Positions 10,447 to 21,558 of a stretch of 64,000 nucleotides of DNA are shown one piece after another; positions within the stretch are counted from its first letter, which is position 1, and each line of letters starts with the position of its first letter. A model generated the notes under the pieces. It ran no database searches. It had not been told where the DNA came from and was given only the letters and a program-made list of their open reading frames with translations. Origin of the DNA: Alteromonas pelagimontana. GTDB lineage: Bacteria; Pseudomonadota; Gammaproteobacteria; Enterobacterales; Alteromonadaceae. The stretch spans positions 3,162,001-3,226,000 of the forward strand of contig NZ_CP052766.1 in assembly GCF_002499975.2 (NCBI RefSeq), read 5' to 3'. A program made the position numbers and the translations under genes.

Positions 10447-11798
10447 TGTTAACTTTTTTATGGAGTTTGGGTGCCTTCATTGTTGCCCTGGGTATTTTAG
10501 TGGCAGTGCATGAATGGGGGCATTTTATTGTCGCTCGTATATGCGGTGTTCACGTAGAGCGGTTCTCGATCGGGTTTGGTAAACCTTTCTGGCGCCGCAC
10601 TGACAGCAAAGGCACTGAATTTGCGATTGCCGCAATTCCGCTAGGGGGTTATGTACGCATGCTGGATGAGCGTGTCGACAGCGTACCAGCGGAACTGAAA
10701 CACAAAGCGTTTAATAACAAATCCGTGGGTAAACGGATGGCTATTATTGCCGCTGGTCCTGGAGTGAATTTTCTTTTCGCCATTCTTGCGCTGGTAATCA
10801 TGTTTCTTATCGGCCAAAACACGGTTAAGCCCGTTATTGGAGATATCGCAGCCGATAGTTACGCCGCGAAAGGAGGGCTGAATGTTGGCGACGAAATTAT
10901 TCAAATTGGTGAGCAAAGGACTGTCGACTGGGAAGCGGTAAATATGGAGTTGGTAGCTTCCATTGGCCATGAACAAATCAATATAAGTGTAAAGAATGGT
11001 GAAGGATTAACCAAACACCAGGTATTACCATTGACCGGCTGGAACTTTGATCCTGAAAAGCAGTCTGCTTTAGACAGCGTAGGAATAATACCTTTTCGAC
11101 CCGCCCCTACGTTAACACTCGGATTGGTCAGTAAAGGCAGTCCGGCAGAGCAGGCGGGGTTAAAAGCAAAGGATGAATTGCAAGAATTAAACGGTAAACC
11201 TGTCGATAATTGGCAGCAATTTGTCGACCAGATTGTAGAACTACCCGGCGAAACGGTAGAAATATCCATTCTACGGGATGGACAAGAGCAGGTCATTAAT
11301 GCCACCATCGCCCGCCGCGATACTCCCGAAGGGCAGAGCGGATTTTTAGGCGTAAGTCCATTGTCAGAGCCATGGCCTGATGGCTACGTTTTTAACCATC
11401 AATACGGGCTGGTAGAGGCGATCACCCATTCGGTGAGTAAAACATGGCGTCTGATGGTGCTGAGCGTAGATATGCTTGGTAAGCTGGTGACCGGTGATGT
11501 TTCGATAAACAATTTGAGTGGACCTATCTCCATTGCTCAAGGTGCGGGAATTAGCGCCGGATATGGATTGGTTTATTTTTTGAATTTTCTTGCGTTGATT
11601 AGTGTCAGCTTAGGCATTATCAATTTGTTGCCCATACCGATGCTGGATGGTGGTCATTTACTGTATTTTACAATTGAATGGCTTACGGGCAAACCAGTAT
11701 CAGAAGCGGTACAGGAATGGGGTTTCAGAATAGGTGGCATGTTGCTTCTAACGATAATGAGTATTGCCATCTTTAACGATATTAGCCGCATCGCTTAA
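10446..11798 (+). CDS. rseP: Intramembrane zinc metalloprotease RseP (site-2 protease)
   Basis: Cleaves the anti-sigma factor RseA in the inner membrane during the sigma-E envelope stress response and also clears signal-peptide remnants. The HEWGH zinc motif is at residues 22-26 in the first membrane segment. Two periplasmic PDZ domains occupy roughly residues 125-305, and the second metal ligand motif (IPMLDGGH) lies near residue 400. The 450 residues match E. coli. GTG start, one-base overlap with dxr. Confidence 0.97.
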   Translation: MLTFLWSLGAFIVALGILVAVHEWGHFIVARICGVHVERFSIGFGKPFWRRTDSKGTEFAIAAIPLGGYVRMLDERVDSVPAELKHKAFNNKSVGKRMAIIAAGPGVNFLFAILALVIMFLIGQNTVKPVIGDIAADSYAAKGGLNVGDEIIQIGEQRTVDWEAVNMELVASIGHEQINISVKNGEGLTKHQVLPLTGWNFDPEKQSALDSVGIIPFRPAPTLTLGLVSKGSPAEQAGLKAKDELQELNGKPVDNWQQFVDQIVELPGETVEISILRDGQEQVINATIARRDTPEGQSGFLGVSPLSEPWPDGYVFNHQYGLVEAITHSVSKTWRLMVLSVDMLGKLVTGDVSINNLSGPISIAQGAGISAGYGLVYFLNFLALISVSLGIINLLPIPMLDGGHLLYFTIEWLTGKPVSEAVQEWGFRIGGMLLLTIMSIAIFNDISRIA

Positions 11799-11859
11799 GT
11801 GCGTAGCGCTAACCATTAACTAGAGCTAACAGCAAACGCGGCCAGGAATAAAAGAATAG

Positions 11860-14334
11860 ATGAAGTTAAGACAGTTAGTAGCAGCCGGAGTCATGTTATC
11901 CAGTGCTAGCTTTGCCAATGCTGCGACATCAGAAAGCGAATTTGTCGTAGAAGATATTCGAGTAGAAGGATTACAACGTGTTGCATTAGGTGCAGCGTTG
12001 ACTTATTTGCCGATTCAGGTGGGTGATGAACTAAATCCGTTTCGGATAACGCAAGCTATCCGCTCCTTATACTCATCCACTCATTTTGAGCGAGTATCCA
12101 TCCTTCGAGACGGTAATACTCTGGTGGTGCGCGTTGCAGAACGCCCAACCATCAGTAACATTATCTATGAGGGTAACGACGACATTAAAGATGAGCAGTT
12201 GCAGGAAAGTCTGGATGGCAATGGCGTAAGAATAGGTGAGCCATTGGATAAAACCGTCTTAACATCCATTGAGAACGGTTTGAAAGACTTCTTCTACAGC
12301 ATTGGTAAATATAACGCTGATGTAACTGCTATTGTTACGCCACTGCCGCGTAACCGGGTGGATTTAAAATTGCTGTTTGAAGAAGGCGATGCTGCTGAAA
12401 TCAAACAAATTAATATAGTTGGAAACAAGATTTTCACTGATGAAGAATTGATGAAGGATCTTGAGCTTCAGTTTGACACCCCGTGGTGGGATTTTTTGTC
12501 TGAAACCCGATATCAGCAGCAAACTCTTCAAGGCGATATGGAAACCCTGCGGAATCATTATCTGGATCGTGGCTATCTACGGTTCAATGTGAATTCTACA
12601 CAGGTGTCGATGACGCCAGAGAAAGATGGTATTTACATCGCAATGAACGTGGCGGAAGGTGAGCAGTACACTATATCTGGTGTTGAACTGGTAGGTGATG
12701 TATTAGGGCATGAAGAATACATCGAAAAAGTTTTACCTTTAACGCCAGGCGAGTTGTACAACCAGGCTGAAGTCACCTACACCGAAGAGTTTATCAGTAA
12801 GTATCTCGGCCGCTTCGGCTACGCCTATCCGACTGTGACTACAGTTCCTGAAATCAACGACGAAGATAAAACCGTTAAGTTAACCTTGTCTGTTGATCCC
12901 GGAAAACGTATCAACGTTCGCCGAATTAACTTTAACGGCAACTCTGTGACTTCGGATAATGTGTTGCGCCATAACGTCGTACAGATGGAAGGGACATGGC
13001 TTTCCAACGGTCTGCTGGAATCTTCAAAAAACCAGATGTCGCGCCTCACTTATATGGAAAATGTTGAATTCGAAACGATTCGCATCCCGGGTGAAGACGA
13101 TGTAGTTGATGTAAACTTTAACGTTAAAGAGCAGCCTTCAGGTTCATTTAACGCCGGCATAGGCTATGGCGATAGAACTAAACTGAGTTTACAGGCTGGC
13201 ATTCAGCAGAATAACTTTTTAGGTACAGGCAAGCAGCTAGGTTTAAACCTGAGTACTGTTTCTTACCAGCGGTCAGCTCAGATAACCTATAATGATCCTT
13301 ATTTCACCATAGACGGCATTAGCTTAGGCGGAACTCTAGGTTACAGTGAATTTGATGGTTCCGATTTCAACGTTATTCAGTATAACTCGAAGCGGTGGTC
13401 GGTCGGGGCCAACATCGGCTACCCCATCAATGAGTTTAACCGAATTAACTTTGGACTGACGTATGCGAATGTTGAACTCTACAATACAGGGTATTATGAG
13501 CAAACCGAGGCTTTCTACAATCAGTTCCGCAACAATGATCCGGAATCTCCAATTGATTACGAAAGCTATTTAGCAAGTATTAGCTGGAGTAGAAGCACAT
13601 TAAACCGCGGGTTGTTCCCCACTGCGGGGTCTTCACAACGTGCATCCTTTAGTATTACTACCCCTAATTCCGATGTTAACTACTTTAAATCGGTATTAGA
13701 TTCCAAGTTTTATTTTCCCCTGTCGCGGAACCAACGCTGGTCTGTACTAGCGAGATTAAGGTTGGGGTATGGTAATGGCTATGGTGACATCAATGGTAAT
13801 GAACAAATTCTGCCGTTTACCGAAAACTTTACCGCAGGTGGAGCCGATACGCTGCGAGGATTTGAAAACAATAGTGTGGGACCGCGTGGAATACAGCGCA
13901 TACCCAGTGTTTCCTTGACTGGACCCAATGGAGAAAGTTATCCAGGTGATCCTTCCACTGATGTATTGAACGTCTACCAACGGAGTCAAGGCGGTAATGC
14001 AATGGCTCTTGGTGGAGTAGAGTTAATAGTACCTACACCATTCGTTGATGTAGAAATGGATAACACGGTACGTACAAGTCTCTTTCTCGACGTAGGGAAC
14101 GTATGGGATACAGAGTTTAATTACGATAAATATAAAGACCTTCGGATCAATAGTGCAGATGGAGACGGATTGTTAGACTATTCAGACTGGAAGTTGTATC
14201 GTAGTTCCGCTGGTATTTCTGTACAATGGATATCACCAATGGGCCCAATGGTGTTCAGCTTCTCAAGGGCGATAAAAGAGCGTGAAGGAGACGATGCAAA
14301 ATTCTTCACCTTCAATATCGGGCAAACATTCTAA
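11860..14334 (+). CDS. bamA: Outer membrane protein assembly factor BamA
   Basis: BamA is the core of the outer-membrane beta-barrel insertion machine. A signal peptide (cleavage near ASFANA-ATS) precedes five POTRA domains (about residues 27-430) and a 16-strand barrel. The lid-lock motif appears as LRGF in GGADTLRGFENN, and the chain ends in a C-terminal phenylalanine (FNIGQTF), the barrel signal. At 824 residues it is full length. It follows rseP and precedes the chaperone skp, the usual order. Confidence 0.98.
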   Translation: MKLRQLVAAGVMLSSASFANAATSESEFVVEDIRVEGLQRVALGAALTYLPIQVGDELNPFRITQAIRSLYSSTHFERVSILRDGNTLVVRVAERPTISNIIYEGNDDIKDEQLQESLDGNGVRIGEPLDKTVLTSIENGLKDFFYSIGKYNADVTAIVTPLPRNRVDLKLLFEEGDAAEIKQINIVGNKIFTDEELMKDLELQFDTPWWDFLSETRYQQQTLQGDMETLRNHYLDRGYLRFNVNSTQVSMTPEKDGIYIAMNVAEGEQYTISGVELVGDVLGHEEYIEKVLPLTPGELYNQAEVTYTEEFISKYLGRFGYAYPTVTTVPEINDEDKTVKLTLSVDPGKRINVRRINFNGNSVTSDNVLRHNVVQMEGTWLSNGLLESSKNQMSRLTYMENVEFETIRIPGEDDVVDVNFNVKEQPSGSFNAGIGYGDRTKLSLQAGIQQNNFLGTGKQLGLNLSTVSYQRSAQITYNDPYFTIDGISLGGTLGYSEFDGSDFNVIQYNSKRWSVGANIGYPINEFNRINFGLTYANVELYNTGYYEQTEAFYNQFRNNDPESPIDYESYLASISWSRSTLNRGLFPTAGSSQRASFSITTPNSDVNYFKSVLDSKFYFPLSRNQRWSVLARLRLGYGNGYGDINGNEQILPFTENFTAGGADTLRGFENNSVGPRGIQRIPSVSLTGPNGESYPGDPSTDVLNVYQRSQGGNAMALGGVELIVPTPFVDVEMDNTVRTSLFLDVGNVWDTEFNYDKYKDLRINSADGDGLLDYSDWKLYRSSAGISVQWISPMGPMVFSFSRAIKEREGDDAKFFTFNIGQTF

Positions 14335-14382
14335 TGATAACTCGGCAACAAGCCGAAAATAAAAATTAAAAAGGAGTTCCTT

Positions 14383-14898
14383 TTGAAACAGTTGGTAAAA
14401 CATATCTTTGCAACCGCAATGTTAGGTAGTGCGCTATTAAGTACATCGGTCATGGCTGAACAAAAAATCGGCATAGTAGATGTTCAAGGCGTGTTTCAGG
14501 CTATGCCTCAGGCCGCTGAGATTTCCAACAACATCCAGATGGAATTTAAAGAGCAGATTGATGAAGTAAACCAGCTGCAAAAAGATGGTCAGTTTTTTGC
14601 AGAGCGTCTTCAACGTGATGCTGCTACGATGAATGAACAGGAAAAGAAAGAACTACAACAAAAAATTCTGGATGTAAGAGAGAAGCTCGCTGAAAAAGGC
14701 CAGCCTTTACAACAGAATATTCAACGTCGTAGCAATGAAGAACGTAACAAGCTGTTAGGTTTAATCAAGCAAGCGATAGATTCAGTGGCTGCTAAGCAGG
14801 GTTATGATCTTATTCTGAATGCAGGTGCAGTGTCTTATGCTAAAGATGAAAATGATCTCTCTGAGCAAGTGCTTGAGCAGGTAAAAAAGATTAAGTAA
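14383..14898 (+). CDS. skp: Periplasmic chaperone Skp (OmpH family)
   Basis: Skp is a trimeric jellyfish-shaped periplasmic chaperone that holds unfolded outer-membrane proteins for BamA. It has a signal peptide ending near TSVMAEQ, the QKIGIVDVQGVFQ strand and a long charged helical hairpin rich in Gln, Glu and Lys (residues about 50-130). The 171 residues fit the family. The start is a TTG with AAAGGAG upstream. Unlike in most relatives, the next gene is fabZ, not lpxD. Confidence 0.95.
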   Translation: MKQLVKHIFATAMLGSALLSTSVMAEQKIGIVDVQGVFQAMPQAAEISNNIQMEFKEQIDEVNQLQKDGQFFAERLQRDAATMNEQEKKELQQKILDVREKLAEKGQPLQQNIQRRSNEERNKLLGLIKQAIDSVAAKQGYDLILNAGAVSYAKDENDLSEQVLEQVKKIK

Positions 14899-15043
14899 GT
14901 AGGGCGTTTGCCGCTAATGCGGCATCCCCTTGCGCAGAAAATACGCACAAGCTAACAGACTAACCCTGAAAAGTGTTGGTCTGATTTGTTTTTTACACTT
15001 AAAAGCGTATGGTTGCGGCCGTTCTGATATATTAACGGCATGC

Positions 15044-15070
15044 TACTCCGGCGGGACCCCCTTCGGAGTA
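15044..15070 (+). promoter_or_regulatory. Hairpin in the fabZ leader
   Basis: A 7-bp stem TACTCCG/CGGAGTA with a loop containing GGG and CCC lies 11 bases before the fabZ ribosome site, in the 195-bp gap where lpxD is normally found. It lacks a T-run. It may affect fabZ translation or mark the edge of a deletion. Confidence 0.4.
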
Positions 15071-15093
15071 AGTTTTGGCATAGGAGACACTTT

Positions 15094-15543
15094 TTGGCCA
15101 ACTCACTCAATACTATCGATATCCAGGAAATTCTTGAACTACTTCCTCATCGATATCCGTTTCTTCTGGTTGACCGGGTTACGGATTATGTTCTTGGTGA
15201 ATCAATCAAGGCATATAAAAATATTACCATGAACGAGCCGTGCTTCACTGGTCACTTTCCCGGCCGTCCTATTTTCCCTGGCGTATTAATTCTGGAAGCG
15301 ATGGCGCAAGCAGCGGGTGTGCTGGGTTTTAAAACTATGGGCAGTAGCGATAAGCTATACTTATATGCCGGTATTGACTGTGCCCGGTTTAAGCGTCCTG
15401 TGGTACCGGGTGACAAATTGGAATTTGACGTCAGCCTGTTGAAAGAGAGAAGAGGGATCTGGAAGTTTAAAGGCACAGCCAGTGTTGCCGGCGATGAAGT
15501 CTGTAGCGCTGAATTCATGTGTGCAATCAGAGAGATAGTATAA
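15094..15543 (+). CDS. fabZ: (3R)-hydroxymyristoyl-[ACP] dehydratase
   Basis: Dehydrates 3-hydroxyacyl-ACP in fatty-acid elongation, competing with LpxA for the same substrate pool. The hot-dog motifs [14 protein letters not shown] and the catalytic His/Glu block ([20 protein letters not shown]) are intact. The start is placed at TTG 15094 because AGGAG lies seven bases upstream and the protein then begins with the family-like [13 protein letters not shown]; the frame to 15040 adds an unrelated extension. Length is 149 residues. Confidence 0.95.
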   Translation: MANSLNTIDIQEILELLPHRYPFLLVDRVTDYVLGESIKAYKNITMNEPCFTGHFPGRPIFPGVLILEAMAQAAGVLGFKTMGSSDKLYLYAGIDCARFKRPVVPGDKLEFDVSLLKERRGIWKFKGTASVAGDEVCSAEFMCAIREIV

Positions 15544-15544
15544 C

Positions 15545-16315
15545 GTGATCCATTCAACTGCCGTAATTTCTGAAAAAGCAACAATCGGCAAAGATGTAAA
15601 GATTGGCCCTTACTGCTATGTGGGTGATGAAGTGGAACTTGGCGACGGCTGTGTGTTGGAATCACATGTGGTTATTAAAGGCCCAAGCCGGATAGGAAAA
15701 AATAATCGTTTCTTCCAGTTTTGTTCTATTGGTGAAGACTGCCAGGATAAAAAATACGCGGGGGAGCGTACAGAACTGGTAATTGGTGATGACAATATTT
15801 TCCGAGAAAGCGCTTCAGTTCACCGCGGAACATCACAGGATCAAGGGATCACTCGCGTCGGTTCCCGTAATTTGCTGATGATAAACGCCCACGTCGCACA
15901 CGATTGTGTGTTAGGTGATGACATCGTTCTTGCGAATAACGTATCATTAGCTGGGCATGTACATCTTGGAAACTATGTCATTTTCGGCGGAGGTGCCGCT
16001 ATCCAGCAGTTCGGCAAAGTCGGCGACCATGCCTTTGTCGGTGCTGGTGCTATCGTGGTAAAAGACGTGCCACCTTACGTAATGGTAAGTGGACAAAAGC
16101 ATGTTGCTGCGGGAATTAATTCCGAAGGCTTGCGTCGCAGAGGCTTCAGCAAAGAAGCCATTATGGCTATTAAGCGGGCTTATCGCGTGATTTATCGAGA
16201 AGGGAACACGGTTGAGGAAGCTATCGCCAGTCTGCAAGATGCCACCCGATCTCACGCTGAAGTAGCTGCATTGGTTACTTTCTTGAAGGCAGCCGATCGC
16301 GGCATTATCCGCTAA
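15545..16315 (+). CDS. lpxA: Acyl-ACP--UDP-N-acetylglucosamine O-acyltransferase
   Basis: First step of lipid A synthesis. Repeated hexapeptides of the left-handed beta-helix run through residues 1-190, followed by a helical C-terminal domain. The catalytic His is in INAHVAHDCVLG. Length is 256 residues against 262 in E. coli. The start is GTG, one base after the fabZ stop. The lipid A enzyme acting two steps later, LpxD, is missing from the neighbourhood. Confidence 0.97.
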   Translation: MIHSTAVISEKATIGKDVKIGPYCYVGDEVELGDGCVLESHVVIKGPSRIGKNNRFFQFCSIGEDCQDKKYAGERTELVIGDDNIFRESASVHRGTSQDQGITRVGSRNLLMINAHVAHDCVLGDDIVLANNVSLAGHVHLGNYVIFGGGAAIQQFGKVGDHAFVGAGAIVVKDVPPYVMVSGQKHVAAGINSEGLRRRGFSKEAIMAIKRAYRVIYREGNTVEEAIASLQDATRSHAEVAALVTFLKAADRGIIR

Positions 16316-16318
16316 TCA

Positions 16319-17473
16319 ATGGCTGACAAACCATTACGTATAGCTATTGTTGCGGGCGAGCCATCAGGAGATGTGCTTGCCGCGGGAATGATAGCCGAGC
16401 TTAAAAGACGTCACCCCGATGCCATTATTGAAGGTATCGGCGGTGACAATATGCAAGCCGCCGGCTTTCGCTCGTTGTTCGACATGGAAACCTTGTCCGT
16501 TATGGGGCTGGTGGAAGTATTATCTCATCTACCTGCTATCTTGAAAGTGAAAAAGCAACTACTGGCCCATTTTGCTGCGAATCCGCCTGATGTTTTTGTC
16601 GGTATTGATGCACCTGATTTTAATTTACGGGTGGAAAGGGAATTAAAACGCAGGGGAATTAAAACTGTTCACTACGTTAGTCCCACCATATGGGCATGGC
16701 GAGAAAATCGTATTCATAAAATTGCCAGAGCTACCAACAGAGTTCTGGGTCTTTTTCCGTTTGAACAAGCGGTATATGACAAATATCAGGTGCCGTATAC
16801 TTTTGTTGGCCATACCATGGCAGATGCCATTGCCATCAAGCCAGATCAAGGCGAAGCCAGAACACAACTAGGTATTAATAACGACAGGCCAATCCTCGCG
16901 GTTCTTCCCGGTAGTCGAGGTGGTGAATTAAAGTCTCTTCTGCCTGTCTTTGTAGAAACAATGAAACGCGTCAAAGCTTCTATTCCAGACTGTTTTTTTG
17001 TCATTCCTGCGGCCAATAAATATCGCTTTAACACGATTGGGGAATATCTGGGCAATGATGAACAGCAGTGGCTAAGCCCCAGCGATTACTTGCTTACCCA
17101 TGGTATGTCTCGAGAAGCCATGATAGCGAGTGATGTTATTTTACTGGCTTCAGGTACAGCAACGCTCGAAGCAATGCTCTGCAAGCGACCTATGGTAGCG
17201 GCATACAAACTTTCCCCTACCACATATAAAATTATGCAGTATTTATATAAAGCCCCTTTTTTTGCTTTGCCGAATTTACTTGCAGGTGAGGCGATTGTTC
17301 CGGAATTGCTTCAGGATGATGTAAATCCGCAGACGTTGTGCGAACATTTGCTGCCTTTTTTTACTTCGGACAATTCACCATTGATTGAGACTTTCACGCA
17401 ACTCCATCAAGCGCTGCGCTTAGATGCCGACAAGAAGTCTGCTCAAGCGGTATTGGAGGCGATAAATGAATGA
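16319..17473 (+). CDS. lpxB: Lipid-A-disaccharide synthase
   Basis: GT19 glycosyltransferase joining UDP-2,3-diacylglucosamine and lipid X at the inner membrane. The N-terminal [14 protein letters not shown] motif and the central [20 protein letters not shown] and LPGSRGGE signatures are intact. The 384 residues are full length. Its last 8 bases overlap rnhB, so both are in one operon. Confidence 0.97.
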   Translation: MADKPLRIAIVAGEPSGDVLAAGMIAELKRRHPDAIIEGIGGDNMQAAGFRSLFDMETLSVMGLVEVLSHLPAILKVKKQLLAHFAANPPDVFVGIDAPDFNLRVERELKRRGIKTVHYVSPTIWAWRENRIHKIARATNRVLGLFPFEQAVYDKYQVPYTFVGHTMADAIAIKPDQGEARTQLGINNDRPILAVLPGSRGGELKSLLPVFVETMKRVKASIPDCFFVIPAANKYRFNTIGEYLGNDEQQWLSPSDYLLTHGMSREAMIASDVILLASGTATLEAMLCKRPMVAAYKLSPTTYKIMQYLYKAPFFALPNLLAGEAIVPELLQDDVNPQTLCEHLLPFFTSDNSPLIETFTQLHQALRLDADKKSAQAVLEAINE

Positions 17474-18050
17474 GTGGATTGCAGGCGTAGATGAAGTGGG
17501 ACGCGGTCCGCTGGTAGGAGACGTGGTGACCGCAGCGGTAATTCTGGATCCGCGAAAAACCATCCTCGGGCTTACTGATTCGAAAAAACTATCGGCGAAA
17601 AAGCGTGAGTTACTGGCGGTGCAAATTAAGGAAACTGCAATTGCGTGGGCAATTGGTCGCGCCACTCCAGACGAGATAGATAAATTAAATATTCTACACG
17701 CTACTATGCTCGCGATGAGCCGGGCGGTGGAAGGGCTAGCCGTTACTCCTTCATGGGTAAGGGTCGATGGCAATCGCTTACCTGTGTGGTCATATCCCGG
17801 AGAAGCTGTGGTAAAAGGAGACAGCCTTCATGCGGAAATTTCCGCTGCTTCGATATTGGCCAAAGTTGAGCGGGATAACGATATGTTTGTGCTGCATGAA
17901 GCGTATCCCTATTACGGTTTTGCGGGTCATAAAGGTTATCCTACCAAAGCACATTTTGCTGCGATTGCTGAACATGGTGTGCTACCGTGTTATCGAAAAA
18001 GCTTTAAGCCTGTTCAGGCCGTAATCGCGCAACACGCAATTAAAGAGTAG
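17466..18050 (+). CDS. rnhB: Ribonuclease HII
   Basis: Removes misincorporated ribonucleotides and RNA from RNA-DNA hybrids. The catalytic carboxylates are seen in [13 protein letters not shown] (first Asp-Glu) and further downstream in RVDGN and the SILAKVERD region. The 194 residues are normal. It overlaps lpxB and is followed after six bases by dnaE, a conserved order. Confidence 0.97.
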   Translation: MNEWIAGVDEVGRGPLVGDVVTAAVILDPRKTILGLTDSKKLSAKKRELLAVQIKETAIAWAIGRATPDEIDKLNILHATMLAMSRAVEGLAVTPSWVRVDGNRLPVWSYPGEAVVKGDSLHAEISAASILAKVERDNDMFVLHEAYPYYGFAGHKGYPTKAHFAAIAEHGVLPCYRKSFKPVQAVIAQHAIKE

Positions 18051-18056
18051 ATCAAC

Positions 18057-21000
18057 ATGTCGTCGCCGTTCATTCATCTTCGTGTTCACAGTGACTATTC
18101 CATGATGGATGGCCTGAACAAGGTCAAACCCATTTTGGATAAAGTTGCCTCTTTATCTATGCCTGCGGTGGCTATTACCGATCAGATGAATATGTGCGGT
18201 TTAGTCAAATTTTACTCTGAGGCGCACAACCGCGGGATAAAACCTATTATCGGCGCGGATTTTTGGGTTCAGAGCGAAGACATGGGGTCTGAGCCCTTTC
18301 GGCTGACGTTGCTGGCTATGAATAACGAAGGATATAAGAACATCACTGTACTTATGTCCAAAGCTTATCTGCGCGGGCACGTGGCTCATCGGGTAGTTAT
18401 CGACCAAGTATGGCTTGCTGAACATTCAGAAGGTGTGATGATACTCTCCGGCGCTCAGCACGGCGATGTTGGCATTGCCCTTACGAAGAATAATCCCAAA
18501 TTTTTAGAAAATTCGCTTTCTTTTTATCAACAACATTTTGCTGATCGTTTCTATCTTGAGCTTATCCGCAGTGGTCGCGCAGGAGAAGAAGATTACCTTC
18601 ACCGGGCGGTGGAGCTTGCCGAAAAACAAAACCTGCCTGTTGTTGCCACTAACGAAGTGTGTTTCATCAGTAAAGAAGGTTTTGAAGCGCATGAAATTCG
18701 CGTTGCCATTCATGATGGCTTCACCTTAGCCGACCCAAGAAGGCCAAAACGCTACAGCGAGCAACAGTACTTGCGCAGCGCTGACGAAATGAATGCGTTG
18801 TTTAGCGACATTCCTGAAGCCATCGAAAATACTGTAGAAATTGCAAAGCGCTGCAACGTCACTGTTCGTCTGCACGAGTACTTTTTACCGCAATTTCCAA
18901 CAGGCGGTATGACCACTGAAGATTTCCTTATTGCGCGTTCTAAAGAAGGTCTTGAAGAAAGGCTTCAGTTTTTATTTCCGGACGAGCAGGAGCGCGCAGA
19001 AAAACGCTCCCCTTACGATGAACGGCTGGATATCGAACTGGGCGTAATTAACCAGATGGGTTTCCCCGGTTACTTTCTTATTGTCATGGAATTTATCCAG
19101 TGGAGCAAAGATAACGGTATTCCTGTCGGACCTGGTCGCGGTTCTGGTGCGGGTTCTTTAGTGGCGTATGCGCTTAAAATCACCGATTTGGATCCGTTGG
19201 AATTTGATCTGCTTTTCGAACGGTTTCTAAACCCAGAGCGGGTATCAATGCCTGACTTTGATGTGGATTTTTGTATGGATCGCCGCGACGAGGTCATCGA
19301 TCACGTAGCTGATCTCTACGGACGTCAGGCGGTGTCGCAGATCATCACTTTTGGCACCATGGCAGCAAAAGCTGTTGTGCGGGACGTGGGGCGCGTTCTC
19401 GGTCATCCTTACGGCTTTGTAGATAGAATCTCCAAACTAATTCCTTCTGATCCTGGCATGACCTTAGCGAAAGCGTTTGAAGTTGAGCCACGTTTGCCCG
19501 AGCTTTACGACTACGACGAAGAGGTCAAAGACCTCATTGATATGGCGCGCATTCTGGAAGGTGTGACGCGAAATGCGGGTAAACATGCCGGTGGAGTGGT
19601 CATTGCCCCTACCACGATTACTGATTTTGCTCCTTTATATTGTGATGATGAAGGCAACAATCCGGTAACGCAGTTCGATAAAAACGATGTCGAAACCGCT
19701 GGGTTGGTAAAATTTGACTTTCTTGGCCTGCGCACGCTTACCATTATTCAGTGGGCGCTGGATATGATTGCCGAAGGCCAAGGCAAAAACATTGATATTT
19801 CTGCTATTCCATTGGAAGATCCTCGCAGTTTTCGAACCTTGCAAAATGCTGAGACCACTGCGGTATTCCAGCTGGAATCCCGCGGAATGAAGGAGCTGAT
19901 AAAGCGCCTTAAGCCAGACTGTTTCGAAGATATCATTGCTTTGGTTGCATTGTTTCGCCCAGGCCCCTTGCAATCCGGCATGGTCGATAACTTTATCGAT
20001 CGGAAACATGGTCGTGAAGCGATTTCTTATCCTGATATCGAATATCAACACGAGTGTTTACAGCCAATCCTTGAGCCCACCTACGGCATTATTTTGTATC
20101 AGGAACAGGTGATGCAGATTGCTCAGGAGATGTCCGGATATTCACTTGGCGGCGCGGACATGCTGCGCCGGGCTATGGGTAAGAAAAAGCCCGAGGAAAT
20201 GGCGAAGCAGAGAGCTGTTTTCCAAGATGGCGCCAAAGAGAATAACATTGACCCCGACTTGGCAATGAAAATTTTCGACTTGGTGGAAAAATTCGCCGGA
20301 TACGGATTTAACAAGTCGCATTCAGCCGCGTATGCATTGGTGTCTTACCAGACGCTATGGTTGAAAGTGCATTATCCCGCCGAGTTTATGGCCGCCGTAA
20401 TGTCGGCAGATATGGATAATACCGACAAAATCGTAACGCTGGTGGATGAATGTAACCGAATGGGTTTGCAAATACTGCCGCCAGATTTAAATGCCGGCCG
20501 ATATAAATTTACAGTGGATCAGCAAGGTCGCATTGTTTACGGGATTGGAGCAATTAAAGGCGTAGGCGAAGGCCCTATTGATGCTATCATTGCAGCGCGC
20601 GAGACCCATGGCGCTTTTTCTGACTTGTTTGATTTTTGTGCTAAAGTGGATGTCAAACGTGTTAACAAGCGGGTGCTGGAAAAGCTTGTGTTAGCCGGGG
20701 CCATGGATAACCTGGGGCCGCATCGAGCTGCCATTATGGCGTCGTTGCCCGAAGCGATAGCCGCTGCGGGGCAACATGCCAAAGCTGAATCCTTTGGACA
20801 ATCGGATATGTTTGGTCTGTTAACGACAGAGCCCGAACAGGTTAAACAAGCGTTTGCTGATGTGCCTAACTGGCCTGAAAAAGTATGGCTTGATGGAGAA
20901 AAGGAAACGCTGGGTCTGTATTTAACCGGGCATCCTATTAACCAGTACGCCGAAGAGCTTCGTCATTATACTGATGGCCGATTGGTGGATTTACGCCCAA

Positions 21001-21521
21001 CGGGCAAAGATCAGATGGCGACCGCGGTCGGTTTGGTATTAGGGGTACGGGTGATGACAAACAAAAGAGGTCGTCGCTGGGCAATTGTTACCTTGGATGA
21101 CAAGAGCGCGCGCATGGACGTCAGGTTTTTTCCTGAAATGTACGAACAATTTGAAAGTATTCTTGAATCTGACCGTATTCTATTGATAAAGGGACAGGTC
21201 AGCTTTGATGATTTCTCTGGCGGCAATACAATCACCGCCCGTGATGCAATGGACATTGTGCAGGCACGAGAGAAAAATGCCAGGGCACTCGCATTGCATC
21301 TTGATACACAGCGATGGGAAAACAATACCATGACATCGCTTCAGGCAATTTTGCAAACCTTTAAAGGAGGAAGTTGCCCGGTTCAATTGCATGTTGTTCA
21401 CCCTGATGCAGAGGCAATTCTGGCTTGTGGTGCACAGTGGTACGTTACCCCTGAAGATCAATTGCTGCACGATTTGAAGCAATGTCTGGGAGAAAAAGCT
21501 GTCGAGCTATGTTTTCATTGA
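18057..21521 (+). CDS. dnaE: DNA polymerase III alpha subunit
   Basis: Catalytic subunit of the replicative polymerase. It has an N-terminal PHP domain beginning [13 protein letters not shown], the C-family polymerase core with the metal-binding PDFDVDFC, the YQEQVM and [12 protein letters not shown] fingers motifs, then the helix-hairpin-helix and OB domains towards the C-terminus. The 1154 residues match E. coli (1160). No interruption or missing catalytic residue is seen. Confidence 0.98.
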   Translation: MSSPFIHLRVHSDYSMMDGLNKVKPILDKVASLSMPAVAITDQMNMCGLVKFYSEAHNRGIKPIIGADFWVQSEDMGSEPFRLTLLAMNNEGYKNITVLMSKAYLRGHVAHRVVIDQVWLAEHSEGVMILSGAQHGDVGIALTKNNPKFLENSLSFYQQHFADRFYLELIRSGRAGEEDYLHRAVELAEKQNLPVVATNEVCFISKEGFEAHEIRVAIHDGFTLADPRRPKRYSEQQYLRSADEMNALFSDIPEAIENTVEIAKRCNVTVRLHEYFLPQFPTGGMTTEDFLIARSKEGLEERLQFLFPDEQERAEKRSPYDERLDIELGVINQMGFPGYFLIVMEFIQWSKDNGIPVGPGRGSGAGSLVAYALKITDLDPLEFDLLFERFLNPERVSMPDFDVDFCMDRRDEVIDHVADLYGRQAVSQIITFGTMAAKAVVRDVGRVLGHPYGFVDRISKLIPSDPGMTLAKAFEVEPRLPELYDYDEEVKDLIDMARILEGVTRNAGKHAGGVVIAPTTITDFAPLYCDDEGNNPVTQFDKNDVETAGLVKFDFLGLRTLTIIQWALDMIAEGQGKNIDISAIPLEDPRSFRTLQNAETTAVFQLESRGMKELIKRLKPDCFEDIIALVALFRPGPLQSGMVDNFIDRKHGREAISYPDIEYQHECLQPILEPTYGIILYQEQVMQIAQEMSGYSLGGADMLRRAMGKKKPEEMAKQRAVFQDGAKENNIDPDLAMKIFDLVEKFAGYGFNKSHSAAYALVSYQTLWLKVHYPAEFMAAVMSADMDNTDKIVTLVDECNRMGLQILPPDLNAGRYKFTVDQQGRIVYGIGAIKGVGEGPIDAIIAARETHGAFSDLFDFCAKVDVKRVNKRVLEKLVLAGAMDNLGPHRAAIMASLPEAIAAAGQHAKAESFGQSDMFGLLTTEPEQVKQAFADVPNWPEKVWLDGEKETLGLYLTGHPINQYAEELRHYTDGRLVDLRPTGKDQMATAVGLVLGVRVMTNKRGRRWAIVTLDDKSARMDVRFFPEMYEQFESILESDRILLIKGQVSFDDFSGGNTITARDAMDIVQAREKNARALALHLDTQRWENNTMTSLQAILQTFKGGSCPVQLHVVHPDAEAILACGAQWYVTPEDQLLHDLKQCLGEKAVELCFH

Positions 21522-21558
21522 GCGGCCGGGGTAGAGGGTAGTAGAGATAGGACACATA

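Noticed and set aside
14930..15232. 100-residue frame between skp and fabZ as an lpxD remnant
   Set aside because: It has no hexapeptide repeats or LpxD N-terminal motif and mostly overlaps fabZ in another frame.
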